The notes under the pieces were generated by a model that saw only the letters and a list, made by a program, of their open reading frames with translations, did no database searches and was not told the origin of the DNA. DNA of 64,000 nt from Dyadobacter sandarakinus (GTDB lineage: Bacteria; Bacteroidota; Bacteroidia; Cytophagales; Spirosomataceae). The stretch covers positions 5,134,001 through 5,198,000 of the forward strand of contig NZ_CP056775.1 of assembly GCF_016894445.1 (NCBI RefSeq). Reading direction: 5' to 3'. Shown in pieces: positions 45,857 to 55,380 of this stretch. Each line of letters starts with the position of its first letter. The first letter of the stretch is position 1. A program made the position numbers and the translations under genes.

Positions 45857-46252
45857 TCAGATGTAAGTGAGCATTTGCTTCACATTTTTGAGTCCGGTCT
45901 GGATCGTGTCCACGGAGCGTGTACCATGATAGTAGCCTACAATATGCAGTTCGTCGTACACCGCCGCTAGAAGTTTTAGCAGCTTTTTATCATACTTGCG
46001 TATGCGTGCTGTATAATCCTCAATACTTGAAGGCTTGGTGAATTTTAGTCCTTCCTTTTGCCTCAAATACTCATCCAGGATCAGCAATGCAGCGGAATAG
46101 GCGGTGCCGGAAGCCATTTTTACATATTTGACATCCTTGTACAGGCCGTCTTCCTTGCCGGCTTTATTACTCAGAATTTCCCTGGCATTTTCCAGGTAGC
46201 GGGCGGCTTCCTCAGCAGGAGGGAGCGCCGGGACAGTGTGTTTTTTGGTCAT
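45857..46252 (-). CDS. DUF5618-family protein
   Basis: 131 residues from ATG 46252 (MTKKHTVPALPPAEEAARYLENAREIL); the frame upstream to 46423 is not protein-like. The pattern YLENAREILSNKA, YKDVKYVKMASGTAYSAALLILDEYL and DELHIVGYYHGTRSVDTIQTG matches DUF5618, all helical and resembling HEPN-like four-helix proteins. Role unknown. Divergent from the DNA repair cassette (137 bp), and upstream of the metal importer on the same strand. Confidence 0.72.
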   Translation of the reverse strand: MTKKHTVPALPPAEEAARYLENAREILSNKAGKEDGLYKDVKYVKMASGTAYSAALLILDEYLRQKEGLKFTKPSSIEDYTARIRKYDKKLLKLLAAVYDELHIVGYYHGTRSVDTIQTGLKNVKQMLTYI

Positions 46253-46388
46253 AAAAAAATAAAAAATAGATTTCTTTATCAAGACGCTGCCGGAGCAAAA
46301 AGTCATCCCAAAAATAGCATTAAATTTTACCAAAAGTCCTTTCAGACACTTTCTGTAAAGTGGCACGTTTTTTAAGCCTTGCACAGGT

Positions 46389-47495
46389 ATGCCATCACAG
46401 CCACTTCTACAATTTACGGGCAAAAGTATTTACTGCGCCATCGCAGATGTCCATATCGATCCCTGGATCCAGGTGGACAAGGCGATCATAACCCATGCGC
46501 ACAGTGACCACGCACGCTGGGGAAGCCGGCATTACCTGTCACATAAAGACAGCGAACCTATCCTGCGCCTTCGTCTGGGACAGGATATTTCCCTGCAAAC
46601 CGTAGCATATGGCCAGCAATTCGTGATCAATGGGGTTACATTTTCACTGCATCCGGCAGGGCATATTGTTGGCTCGGCGCAGGTGCGGGTGGAATACAAA
46701 GGGGAAGTGTGGGTGGCCAGCGGTGACTACAAGCTGGAAGACGACAATTTTGCCACACCCTTTGAGCCAGTCAGATGCAATGTATTTATCACCGAGTCAA
46801 CTTTTGGACTGCCCATTTACAAGTGGCGTCCGCAGCACGAAATTATGTCTGAAATCGATGGCTGGTGGCGACAGAACAGAGCGGAGGGCAAAGCCAGCGT
46901 GCTGATGGGCTACTCATTGGGTAAAATGCAGCGCATCCTGAAAAACATTGAATTGCAGGATGACGTCCTCTATGCACACGGTGCCATACATACCACCAAT
47001 GAACGCCTGCGCCAGGCTGGTTTTGATTTGCCGGAAACAACCCTTGTGACCAAAGAAACTGATCGCAAGCTGTTCAGGGGTGCGCTGGTGCTTGCCCCTC
47101 CATCTGTGGACGGCAGTACCTGGATCAAGAAGTTCGCTCCGTTTTCATTGGGTTATTGTTCGGGATGGATGGCGCTGCGTGGGGCTAAAAACAGGCGGGC
47201 GGTGGATCAGGGATTTGTGCTGAGCGACCATGTGGACTGGCCCGATCTTAATACCGCTGTAAAGGAAACCGGAGCAGAAAAAGTGTATGTGACGCACGGA
47301 TATACCAGCATCTTCGCGCGCTGGCTGAATGAGAACGGCATTGAGGCCGGGGAAGTACATACCATGTACGGGAGTGAGGATGAAAGTGAGGAGGAAGAAG
47401 CAGTACAGGACATTGCAGCCGGCGAAAATGCTTACGAGCAGCATAAAGCCGATCTGGACAATTCGTCAACCATCCCTACCGAACCCGGCGTATGA
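46389..47495 (+). CDS. ligase-associated DNA exonuclease (metallo-beta-lactamase fold)
   Basis: 368 residues. The zinc motif HAHSDH (36-41) and the second His set (GHIVGSAQVRV, ASGDYK) are typical of the beta-CASP/MBL nucleases found beside ATP-dependent DNA ligases in bacteria. The family processes DNA ends. The 3' end overlaps the ligase start (ATGA). A glutamate-rich tail (EDESEEEEAVQD) follows the domain. First gene of the four-gene repair cassette. Confidence 0.93.
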   Translation: MPSQPLLQFTGKSIYCAIADVHIDPWIQVDKAIITHAHSDHARWGSRHYLSHKDSEPILRLRLGQDISLQTVAYGQQFVINGVTFSLHPAGHIVGSAQVRVEYKGEVWVASGDYKLEDDNFATPFEPVRCNVFITESTFGLPIYKWRPQHEIMSEIDGWWRQNRAEGKASVLMGYSLGKMQRILKNIELQDDVLYAHGAIHTTNERLRQAGFDLPETTLVTKETDRKLFRGALVLAPPSVDGSTWIKKFAPFSLGYCSGWMALRGAKNRRAVDQGFVLSDHVDWPDLNTAVKETGAEKVYVTHGYTSIFARWLNENGIEAGEVHTMYGSEDESEEEEAVQDIAAGENAYEQHKADLDNSSTIPTEPGV

Positions 47496-49090
47496 AACAG
47501 TTCGCAGATCTTTTCATGAACCTCGACCGTACTAACAAGACCAATGCTAAGGTTGAGTTAATGAAGCAGTACTTTCTGGAAGCTTCGGACGAGGACAAGC
47601 TTTGGGCACTGACCTTGTTTACCGGCCGCAGGCCTTCGTTTAAGGTCAACAGGACACAGGTGAAAGAGTGGGCTGCCGAAGAAGCCGGCGTCCCGATGTG
47701 GCTTTTTCAGGAAAGTTACCATAGCGTGGGCGACCTGGGGGAGACCATATCTTTGCTGTTGCCGCGGGCTCCGCTGACAGACTCGGACAAGTCATTGTCG
47801 GAGTGGTTTTACTACCTGGGATTGCTGCCGGGTATGACAGACCAGGAGAAGCACGATCACATTGTGCAGGCGTGGATGCAGCTGGGACAACACGAGACCT
47901 TTGTCTTTAATAAATTACTCATGGGAAGCTTCCGCATCGGGGTGTCCCAGACGCTCGTGGTACGGGCACTGGCAGAAGCTACCGAAACTGACCCGAATGT
48001 GATTGCGCACCGGGTAATGGGGCAGTGGAACCCACAGGATACTACTTTTGAAAAACTGATTCTTGATAAAGGGGAAAATGATGATGCTTCGCGTCCGTAC
48101 CCGTTCTTCCTGGCATACCCCATTGAAGGCGATGTGTCTGGTTTGGGTAATCCGGAAGATTGGTTTGCCGAGTGGAAATGGGATGGTATCCGCTCACAGA
48201 TTATTTATCGTAACAAGGAGCTTTTCATATGGACACGCGGGGAAGAATTGTCTACCGAAAAATTTCCCGAGCTCCACTTTTTGAGTGAGGTACTACCAGA
48301 CGGAACTGTGCTTGACGGAGAAATTGTCAGTTATACCGGGGGGCGGCCCATGCCTTTTAATGTACTGCAGACGCGCATTGGCAGGAAGAATCTTTCCAAG
48401 AAAGTGATGGAAGAAGCTCCGGTGGCATTTCTGGCTTATGATATACTGGAAAACAATGGTGTGGATATCCGCGGCCTGACCCAGGAGCAGCGCCGGGCAC
48501 AGCTGGAACATGTTCATGCAAATGTGCCTGATCAGCAAATTTTCAACCTTTCCCCACTGATACAATTTAAGGAATGGGAGGATCTTCGGCAGATGCACGC
48601 AGAGGCGCGGCAGAATGCAGCCGAGGGTTTTATGATCAAAAGAAAAGGCAGTACCTATCAGGTTGGACGTAAAAAAGGGGACTGGTGGAAGTGGAAAATT
48701 GATCCTTTGAGCGTGGATGCCGTGCTGATTTACGCACAGAAAGGCTCGGGGCGGCGTGCAGAGCTTTTTACGGATTATACCTTCGCGGTATGGGACGATG
48801 ATGGCAAGCTGATTCCTTTTGCCAAGGCCTACTCCGGGCTCACAGACGTGGAAATCGGCCAGGTGGATTATTTTATCAAGCGCAACGTGGTGGAAAAATT
48901 CGGTCCCGTGCGGACTGTCAAGCCTGAGCTTGTTTTTGAAATCGGCTTTGAGGGCATTAATGCTTCTTCACGCCATAAGTCGGGTATTGCCGTGCGTTTT
49001 CCACGCATTCTGAGATGGAGAAAAGACAAGAAAGCCGCAGAGGCTGATACGCTGGAAGCATTGAGAGGGATTTTGGAGATGTATCAGTGA
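47492..49090 (+). CDS. ATP-dependent DNA ligase (ligase-associated cassette)
   Basis: 532 residues. N-terminal DNA-binding domain (ASDEDKLWALTLFTGRRP), nucleotidyl-transferase domain with catalytic Lys 229 in AEWKWDGIR, motifs GTVLDGEIV and AEGFMIKR, motif V WKWKIDP, and an OB domain. It seals nicks after processing by the exonuclease encoded upstream. In bacteria this ligase type works with the exonuclease, helicase and PdeM that complete this locus. The helicase gene begins 708 bp downstream, with a toxin-antitoxin pair between. Confidence 0.95.
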   Translation: MKQFADLFMNLDRTNKTNAKVELMKQYFLEASDEDKLWALTLFTGRRPSFKVNRTQVKEWAAEEAGVPMWLFQESYHSVGDLGETISLLLPRAPLTDSDKSLSEWFYYLGLLPGMTDQEKHDHIVQAWMQLGQHETFVFNKLLMGSFRIGVSQTLVVRALAEATETDPNVIAHRVMGQWNPQDTTFEKLILDKGENDDASRPYPFFLAYPIEGDVSGLGNPEDWFAEWKWDGIRSQIIYRNKELFIWTRGEELSTEKFPELHFLSEVLPDGTVLDGEIVSYTGGRPMPFNVLQTRIGRKNLSKKVMEEAPVAFLAYDILENNGVDIRGLTQEQRRAQLEHVHANVPDQQIFNLSPLIQFKEWEDLRQMHAEARQNAAEGFMIKRKGSTYQVGRKKGDWWKWKIDPLSVDAVLIYAQKGSGRRAELFTDYTFAVWDDDGKLIPFAKAYSGLTDVEIGQVDYFIKRNVVEKFGPVRTVKPELVFEIGFEGINASSRHKSGIAVRFPRILRWRKDKKAAEADTLEALRGILEMYQ

Positions 49091-49096
49091 ATGTGA

Positions 49097-49491
49097 TTAC
49101 CATACCACATCTACAAAATCTTTGTAAAATTTGAATTGCTCATCACTGGATATGACCGTCAATTTCTCAGACAGGGCAGTTGCAATGATCAGCCTGTCGA
49201 ATGGATCCCGGTGATTGTCGCGAAGTGCTATCTCCTGATAAGTATCAAGATAGTGACCGGAAACCGGAAGAATCTGAATTCCTATTTTTTCAACTTCTGA
49301 CAGGTAAGCTGAAACCGGTCTGGTTAATTTCAGCTTTCCAATTTTCTTTTTTATAGCTATTTCAAAAAACGATACAACACTTACAAAACAAGGTATTGCA
49401 TCGTCCGAAACGATATCAAGAACTTTGCCGAAAGCTGTGGGTCCTCATTCAAAATCCATAATATAACGTGTGTGTCTAGCAGGTATGCCAT
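49097..49491 (-). pseudogene. vapC: PIN-domain toxin (VapC-type), frameshifted
   Basis: Read leftward from ATG 49491: MAYLLDTHVILWILNEDPQLS, then the frame breaks near 49430 and continues in the next frame as KVLDIVSDDAIPCFVSVVS, FFEIAIKKKIGKLKL, RDNHRDPFDRLIIATALSE, ISSDEQFKFYKDF, ending at TAA (49099-49097). The joined 131-residue protein has the PIN acidic residues (Asp in LLDTHV, Glu in FFEIA, Asp in DPFDRLI, Asp in SSDE). One lost base in the minus-strand CTTTCGGCAAAG explains the break. Its start overlaps the antitoxin stop by one base (TAATG). The toxin would be an RNase, now probably inactive, or an assembly error. Confidence 0.82.
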
Positions 49492-49700
49492 TACATATAG
49501 TCCTTTAAATCGTCCAGGGGTTCATTAAAATCATCTGACATTTGAATTGTACCCTTCATCGTGCCAAGTACTCGCTTTTTAGACTTTTCATTATTGTCTC
49601 CCAAAAATGTAATCAGCACTTTGGCACGGTCCATATCAGGCGGGCTTTCACTCAGTATGACCTTACCGTTTTCATAAACTCCCCCTATTGTTGTCCACAT
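49491..49700 (-). CDS. vapB: antitoxin of a VapBC-type pair
   Basis: 69 residues. Opens MWTTIGGVYENGKVILSESPPDMDRAKVLITFLGD, the AbrB/DUF2281-like pattern of small antitoxins that begin with 'xxGxYxNGKVxLxE', followed by a charged C-terminal tail (SDDFNEPLDDLKDYM) that would bind the toxin. Intact. The toxin gene that follows is frameshifted. The pair lies on the strand opposite to the repair cassette and splits it. Confidence 0.8.
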   Translation of the reverse strand: MWTTIGGVYENGKVILSESPPDMDRAKVLITFLGDNNEKSKKRVLGTMKGTIQMSDDFNEPLDDLKDYM

Positions 49701-49798
49701 AGGTCAATGGTATAGTTTTATATTAATTGATAAAACGATCAATTAGCTTGCCTAAATTTAATTGATTATCATTTAGCACTTATAACGATAACAAATTC

Positions 49799-52261
49799 TT
49801 GGCCAAATCTCCCGGACATACGGTTGTTGAACAGTGGTTTAAATCAAAGAAATGGAAGTGGGCCCCTTTTCAGCAAGAGGCTGCCAAAGCATACCTTGCA
49901 GGCAAAAGCGGTCTTGTAAATGCACCGACAGGCAGCGGGAAAACCTACTCGCTTTGGGTTCCGATCCTGATCCGGCATATCAATGCCGTGGCAAAACCCT
50001 CCTCCCGTGCAGGTAAAGGATTGCAGGTACTCTGGATCACGCCCCTCCGCGCATTGTCCAAAGACCTCTTCCGGAATATGGAAGCAGCTGCGCTCGAAAT
50101 GAACACTACCTGGCGCATCGGTATCCGTACCGGCGATACCAACACCAAGGAGCGCGGCGACCAGAAAAAGCAAATGCCTGATGCACTCATCATCACGCCC
50201 GAAAGCCTGCACATGCTTTTTAGCCAAAAAAATGCGTCTGAATTGTTCAAAAACCTGCATACCGTCGTTGTGGACGAGTGGCATGAGCTGATGGGGAGCA
50301 AGCGTGGTACCCAGACTGAACTTGCGCTCGCACGCCTGCGTACGCTGAATCCTGACCTGCAGACCTGGGGAATCTCTGCAACCATCGGTAACCTCGAAGA
50401 AGCGCGTAAAGTACTGCTCGGCATGCGCTTCCCGATCGAAAACTCAGTCGTAGTGAAAGCTGATACCTCAAAAAAGATTCTTGTTGAAAGTGTTTTGCCC
50501 GAGCGCGTTGAAACCCTGCCATGGTCGGGCTATATGGGCATCAGGCTGGTAGATAAAGTCATTGAAATTGTTAATAAAAGCAGCACGACGCTACTTTTTA
50601 CAAATACCCGCGCAGGTACCGAAATCTGGTACCGGACAATCATTGATAAGTATCCGGAGTTTGCAGGCATTATGGCATTGCACCATGCTTCCCTCGACCG
50701 TGAAATACGCGATTGGGTGGAGGAGGCATTGCACGAAGAGCGTCTCAAGCTGGTCATCTGTACTGCAAGTCTCGACCTCGGGGTGGATTTCAGGCCCGTA
50801 GACACGGTCATACAGGTTGGCAGCCCTAAGAGCATAGCGCGGTTTATACAACGTGCAGGCCGGAGCGGCCACCGGCCTGGTGTCGACAGCCGCATTTATT
50901 TTTGTCCTACCAATGCACTCGAACTCATTGAGGCTGTTTCACTGCGTGAAGGGGTTGAAAAGAACATACTGGAAGATCGTCCGCCAATTGTACAGGCTTT
51001 TGATGTACTGGCACAATGGATGATCACACTCGCGGTAGGCGAGGGGTTTGACGAAGTTCAGCTTTTTGAAGAGGTATGTGATGCTTACGGATACCAGTAC
51101 CTCAACCGGGAAGAGTGGGAGTGGCTGCTGGGCTACATCACTACCGGCAGCTCCTCGCTGACCGTTTACGACGAGTATAAAAAAGTAGAGCGTGTCAATG
51201 GGCGCTATATGGTGACCAGCCGGCGCGTAGCCCAGCGGCACCGCCTCAGCATGGGTACTATTGTTTCCGACGCCGGCATTAAAGTAAAGTTGCAAAGCGG
51301 CAAGTACCTGGGCACGGTGGAGGAGTCCTTTGCAACCTGGATGAAAGCAGGAGATGTATTTACGTTTGCAGGTATGACTGTGGAGTTTGTCCGGATGCAC
51401 GAAATGACCCTTACTGTCAAAAAAGCGGAAGGTAAAAAAAGCTTCCTGGTGCGCTGGGCAGGCAGCCGCATGCCGCTTTCGTCCCAGTTGTCGGCGTTTG
51501 TGCGGGAACGGCTTTCCGATGCGCTGGACAATCCGCTCAAAGAGGTGGAGCTGCTCAAACTGGAACCGCTGCTCGAACTGCAGAAAGAGCGCTCCATGAT
51601 TCCCAGAACCAGTGAACTGCTGATTGAACAGTGTGAAACGCGGGAGGGTTACCACATTTTCATTTTTCCATTCGAAGGACGGCTGGTGCATGAAGGCATG
51701 TCCATTTTACTCGCATACCGGCTGAGCCGAATCAAGCCGATTACATTCTCCGTGGCAATGAACGATTACGGGTTTGAATTGTTAAGTGACCAGTATGTGA
51801 ACATGGAGGCGGTGTTAAAAGACACAGATCTTTTCTCGACCAAACACCTGGTGGACGACATTTACCAGAGCGTGAATGCGACTGAAATGGCGAAGCGTAA
51901 ATTCCGCGAAATTGCCTCCATTGCAGGGTTGATGTTTCAGGGATATCCGGGTCAGAATATAAAAACAAGGCATTTGCAGGCTTCCAGCTCACTGCTTTTT
52001 AATGTAATGACCAAATATGAAAGTAATAACCTGCTGGTGGGGCAGGCTTACCAGGAAGTACTCACCTACCAGCTGGAAGAAGTACGGATGCGCAATGCCC
52101 TGAACCGCATTGCGACCCAGACAATCCGGATCAGGCAGACGGAAAAACCAACCCCTTTTTCGTTTCCGATTATGGTGGACCGCCTCCGGGAGCAGCTGAC
52201 GTCGGAAAAGCTGGAAGACAGGGTTCAGAAAATGATCAAACAGTATAGTAATGCAGATTGA
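49799..52261 (+). CDS. ligase-associated DEXH-box helicase (Lhr-like)
   Basis: 820 residues from a TTG start; no ATG is available before the Walker motif. Walker A APTGSGKT (42-49), DEWHE box, motif III SATIGN and motif VI QRAGRSGHRPG identify a superfamily 2 helicase; a large Lhr-type C-terminal region follows. It is the strand-separating or remodelling partner of the ligase-associated repair system. The reading frame overlaps the PdeM gene by 11 bp. Confidence 0.93.
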   Translation: MAKSPGHTVVEQWFKSKKWKWAPFQQEAAKAYLAGKSGLVNAPTGSGKTYSLWVPILIRHINAVAKPSSRAGKGLQVLWITPLRALSKDLFRNMEAAALEMNTTWRIGIRTGDTNTKERGDQKKQMPDALIITPESLHMLFSQKNASELFKNLHTVVVDEWHELMGSKRGTQTELALARLRTLNPDLQTWGISATIGNLEEARKVLLGMRFPIENSVVVKADTSKKILVESVLPERVETLPWSGYMGIRLVDKVIEIVNKSSTTLLFTNTRAGTEIWYRTIIDKYPEFAGIMALHHASLDREIRDWVEEALHEERLKLVICTASLDLGVDFRPVDTVIQVGSPKSIARFIQRAGRSGHRPGVDSRIYFCPTNALELIEAVSLREGVEKNILEDRPPIVQAFDVLAQWMITLAVGEGFDEVQLFEEVCDAYGYQYLNREEWEWLLGYITTGSSSLTVYDEYKKVERVNGRYMVTSRRVAQRHRLSMGTIVSDAGIKVKLQSGKYLGTVEESFATWMKAGDVFTFAGMTVEFVRMHEMTLTVKKAEGKKSFLVRWAGSRMPLSSQLSAFVRERLSDALDNPLKEVELLKLEPLLELQKERSMIPRTSELLIEQCETREGYHIFIFPFEGRLVHEGMSILLAYRLSRIKPITFSVAMNDYGFELLSDQYVNMEAVLKDTDLFSTKHLVDDIYQSVNATEMAKRKFREIASIAGLMFQGYPGQNIKTRHLQASSSLLFNVMTKYESNNLLVGQAYQEVLTYQLEEVRMRNALNRIATQTIRIRQTEKPTPFSFPIMVDRLREQLTSEKLEDRVQKMIKQYSNAD

Positions 52262-52892
52262 GATCAGAGAGCATCATTTTTTATTATTGACACAAAAAGC
52301 GGTCTTTTGGCAGGAAACACAAACATTGCTGATCGGTGACCTGCATCTGGGTAAAATAACGCATTTCAGAAAAGCCGGTATTGCTGTGCCCAACCAGGCG
52401 GCTGCAAATAACTTCCAGAGGCTCAATGAAATTGTGCGGGAAACAGGGGCTACGCGCATCATTTTCCTGGGCGACCTTTTTCACAGCCAGTACAACTCCG
52501 AGTGGGAAACATTCAGGGAGTGGCGAAATGAGCATCATTATATAGAAATGATCATCGTAATCGGCAACCACGATATTTTGCCCGTAAGCCTGTTCCTTGA
52601 AAGTGATCTGCAGGTTTATAAAGATGACTACGAGGAAGCTGAATTTGTTTTCACGCACCATCCCAAAGAAGAGCCTGTGGAAGGCAAATTTGTGTTTGCG
52701 GGCCACGTGCACCCCGTATTTACATCCTACGGCCGTGGTCGCCAGAGCGTAAAGCTGCCATGCTTTGTGGTAGACAAGTACCAGGCAATCCTGCCGAGCT
52801 TCGGGGTTTTTACGGGTGGTTTTCAAATGGATCTTGCTGTCAACCGCAAGATTTACATCACTACCGAAACCAAGGTATTTTCAGTTTGCTGA
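52251..52892 (+). CDS. pdeM: ligase-associated DNA damage response endonuclease PdeM
   Basis: 213 residues. A calcineurin-like metallophosphoesterase: GDLHLGK (29-35), GDLFHS, GNHD, and GHVHP. The family member beside ATP-dependent ligases is called PdeM and acts as a nuclease. Its tail overlaps the hybrid kinase gene by 12 bp on the opposite strand. Last gene of the cassette. Confidence 0.92.
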   Translation: MQIEIREHHFLLLTQKAVFWQETQTLLIGDLHLGKITHFRKAGIAVPNQAAANNFQRLNEIVRETGATRIIFLGDLFHSQYNSEWETFREWRNEHHYIEMIIVIGNHDILPVSLFLESDLQVYKDDYEEAEFVFTHHPKEEPVEGKFVFAGHVHPVFTSYGRGRQSVKLPCFVVDKYQAILPSFGVFTGGFQMDLAVNRKIYITTETKVFSVC

Positions 52893-54884
52893 AAAACGCG
52901 GTTCCTGCCCGGAGGCTTCGAGTACCAGGTGGCGGCTGATTTCGCTGATGAGGTCGCCTGCCTTGAAAGGCTTGGTTACAAATCCGCTGAAATTGCATTG
53001 CGCAATCTCGGGTGTCTGCACCGCAAATGTATCCGCCGTAAGCGCGATTACAGGAATGTGTGCCTTGTGCAGCATAGATGACTGAATCTTTTTCATAGCC
53101 GTAATACCATCCATAACGGGCATTTGAATATCCATCAGGATAAGGTCGAAATCATTTTCAGCCAAGGCTCCCAGCAGCTCTTTCCCATTGCTGCAGATGG
53201 TATAGCCCGCCTCCCATTTTTCAAGCAGGTGTTTGAGCAGAATCTGGTTGGCGAGAATGTCCTCGGCTGCCAGGATGCGGTAACCTTTGAGGGAATGTAC
53301 CACGGGATTATCTGTTTTTTCTTCCCGGTAAGAAGTATCGCCTTTTCCAAAATTAAGTGTAACCGTAAATACCGACCCCTTTCCCAGGGTACTTTCCGCC
53401 TTGATCGTGCCGTCGAGCAGCTCGGTGAGCTGGCGGGTAATCGTCAGTCCCAGGCCGGTACCGCCGAAAAACTTGTTGGCGTCATTGTGATGTGCCTGTG
53501 AAAAACTATCGAAAATAGTATTCATTTTATCTTCCGAAATCCCGATACCCGTGTCCGCTACCTCAATGCGGATATCTGCATTGTTGCCGTAATCCTTATC
53601 CAGGTGGAGTGAAATGCGCACACAGCCCTCTTCGGTAAATTTCAGTGCATTCCCTACCAGGTTGACCAGGATCTGGTTCAGCCGGTGCGGATCACCCAGT
53701 AGGATTCCAGGTACATCATCGTCTACACAAAAGAAAAGGTCCACATCTTTCTGCGTAGCCCTGATTCTGAACGTATCGACGAGGTAAGCGATCCGGTCGC
53801 GGATATCGAACTCAAAACGGTCCAGCTTGAATTTACCCGCCTCAATTTTTGAAAAATCAAGAATATCATTGAGGATCACCATGAGGTTATCCGCCGAGTA
53901 CTTAATGGTATTCAGGTACTGCCGCTGCTGGCTGTCGAGCTGGCCCACGAGGAGCAGGTCCGTGAAGCCTACGATGGCGTTCATCGGTGTGCGGATCTCG
54001 TGGCTCATGGTCGAGAGGAAGTCTGACTTGATACGGGTAGCCTCCTCGGCGGCCTGCTTCGCACTTAGCAGCTCCTGCTCAGCCAGCTTGCGGCCGGTGA
54101 TATCAATGGCCGTACCGAGTACCTCCTTTACTTTTCCGCCCCCATTGCGCCGGAAAGGTACTTCGCGGGTCAGTATCCACACGTCGGAGCCATCGCGGTG
54201 TTTGAGCCTGAACTCCTTTTCAACAACTTCCGAATCCCGCACCCACTTGCGCATGCGGCTGTAATGTTCTTTAAACAGGCGATGGTCCTGCGGGTCAATA
54301 ATGCCCGAAAAACCATTGCCCATATCAGGTACAAGCCCATCGGTATAACCGAGAATGTTCCAGATCTGCCTGTTATGAAAAATCTCTGTCCAGTTTTCAA
54401 TGTCAATGACATACATGATATTGGGCGAGAGCAGGGCAATTTTATTGATGAATGCATCCTTTTTGGCCAGCTCGTGCTCTGCCTCCACGCGTGCCTGCTC
54501 GGCAAAGATCATCTGGCTTATCGTGTGAAAAACCTTGATCAGCCGTTCGGGATTTATTTCCGATTTGGGAAAATAGTCCATTGCACCAGCCTTCATCATC
54601 TCCACGGCGATTCGCTCGTCACCCTGGGAAGTGAGCACCACCACCGGCAAGGCAGGCGCCATTTTCTTCATTCTTTTGAGCAGTTCCAATCCGTTGGTCC
54701 TGGGCAGCTGGTAATCCAGAAAAACACAGCCGGGCTCCCAGGATGTGAGTGCCGATAGTGCCTCTTCAGCATACCTGCAGGTTTTTACTTCGCCAATCTG
54801 CACTTGTGATTTCCTCACGGCACGCATGAATTCCATGGCGTCGATCGCGTCGTCTTCAACAAGGAGAACTTTCAATGGTGTCAT
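52881..54884 (-). CDS. hybrid sensor histidine kinase/response regulator
   Basis: 667 residues: receiver domain 1-125 (Asp 57 in FLDYQLP), PAS domain about 145-265, HisKA with His 295 in MSHEIRTPMN, HATPase with NALKFTEEG, DTGIGIS and GGTGLGLTI, and a second receiver at the C-terminus (LMDIQMPVMDG). No membrane segment, so it is cytoplasmic. It is the last gene of a leftward four-gene unit after a single-domain regulator (26 bp gap). A phosphorelay through both receivers is likely. Confidence 0.92.
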   Translation of the reverse strand: MTPLKVLLVEDDAIDAMEFMRAVRKSQVQIGEVKTCRYAEEALSALTSWEPGCVFLDYQLPRTNGLELLKRMKKMAPALPVVVLTSQGDERIAVEMMKAGAMDYFPKSEINPERLIKVFHTISQMIFAEQARVEAEHELAKKDAFINKIALLSPNIMYVIDIENWTEIFHNRQIWNILGYTDGLVPDMGNGFSGIIDPQDHRLFKEHYSRMRKWVRDSEVVEKEFRLKHRDGSDVWILTREVPFRRNGGGKVKEVLGTAIDITGRKLAEQELLSAKQAAEEATRIKSDFLSTMSHEIRTPMNAIVGFTDLLLVGQLDSQQRQYLNTIKYSADNLMVILNDILDFSKIEAGKFKLDRFEFDIRDRIAYLVDTFRIRATQKDVDLFFCVDDDVPGILLGDPHRLNQILVNLVGNALKFTEEGCVRISLHLDKDYGNNADIRIEVADTGIGISEDKMNTIFDSFSQAHHNDANKFFGGTGLGLTITRQLTELLDGTIKAESTLGKGSVFTVTLNFGKGDTSYREEKTDNPVVHSLKGYRILAAEDILANQILLKHLLEKWEAGYTICSNGKELLGALAENDFDLILMDIQMPVMDGITAMKKIQSSMLHKAHIPVIALTADTFAVQTPEIAQCNFSGFVTKPFKAGDLISEISRHLVLEASGQEPRFSAN

Positions 54885-54909
54885 AAAACGGATTAGAATT
54901 TTGTGAAAA

Positions 54910-55341
54910 CTACTCGGGAAATTCGCAAAGCGTCCAGTAGGAGTTAAGGGTTGATACTGCTGAAATAAACCGGTCCATGGACAATGGTTTCAGAATGTAA
55001 CCGGCTACGTTAAGGTTAAATGCATCAATTTTGTCTCCATCTTCATTGGAGGTGGTCATTACAAATACCGAGAGCAGGTTCAGCTCCGGGTCTTGCCTGA
55101 TTTCCTTTAAAAATTCGATCCCACCCATTTTTGGCATATTCAGGTCGAGCAGGACAATCTTGGGTTTCGATACTAAGCCGTCGCCTGAGCGGAGCAGTTG
55201 CAGGGCTTCCACGCCATTGTTGGCTACCAGCAGGTGATTGGAAATATTATTTTTTTTAAATGCACGCTTCACATTCATGATGTCCACTTCATCGTCTTCG
55301 ACAAGCAGGATCGTGAGAGGCACAGGGTTAGATAAAGACAT
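54910..55341 (-). CDS. single-domain response regulator (Rcp1-like)
   Basis: 143 residues. Receiver fold with acidic pair EDDEVD, phospho-acceptor Asp 66 (LLDLNMPKMGG), Thr of VMTTSNE and Lys of ILKPLS. No output domain. It lies between the PAS kinase (40 bp upstream) and the hybrid kinase (26 bp downstream), so it probably shuttles phosphate between them. Confidence 0.92.
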   Translation of the reverse strand: MSLSNPVPLTILLVEDDEVDIMNVKRAFKKNNISNHLLVANNGVEALQLLRSGDGLVSKPKIVLLDLNMPKMGGIEFLKEIRQDPELNLLSVFVMTTSNEDGDKIDAFNLNVAGYILKPLSMDRFISAVSTLNSYWTLCEFPE

Positions 55342-55380
55342 AGCGGTACGTTGATTTTTATATGTACGAGCGGGAATGGG

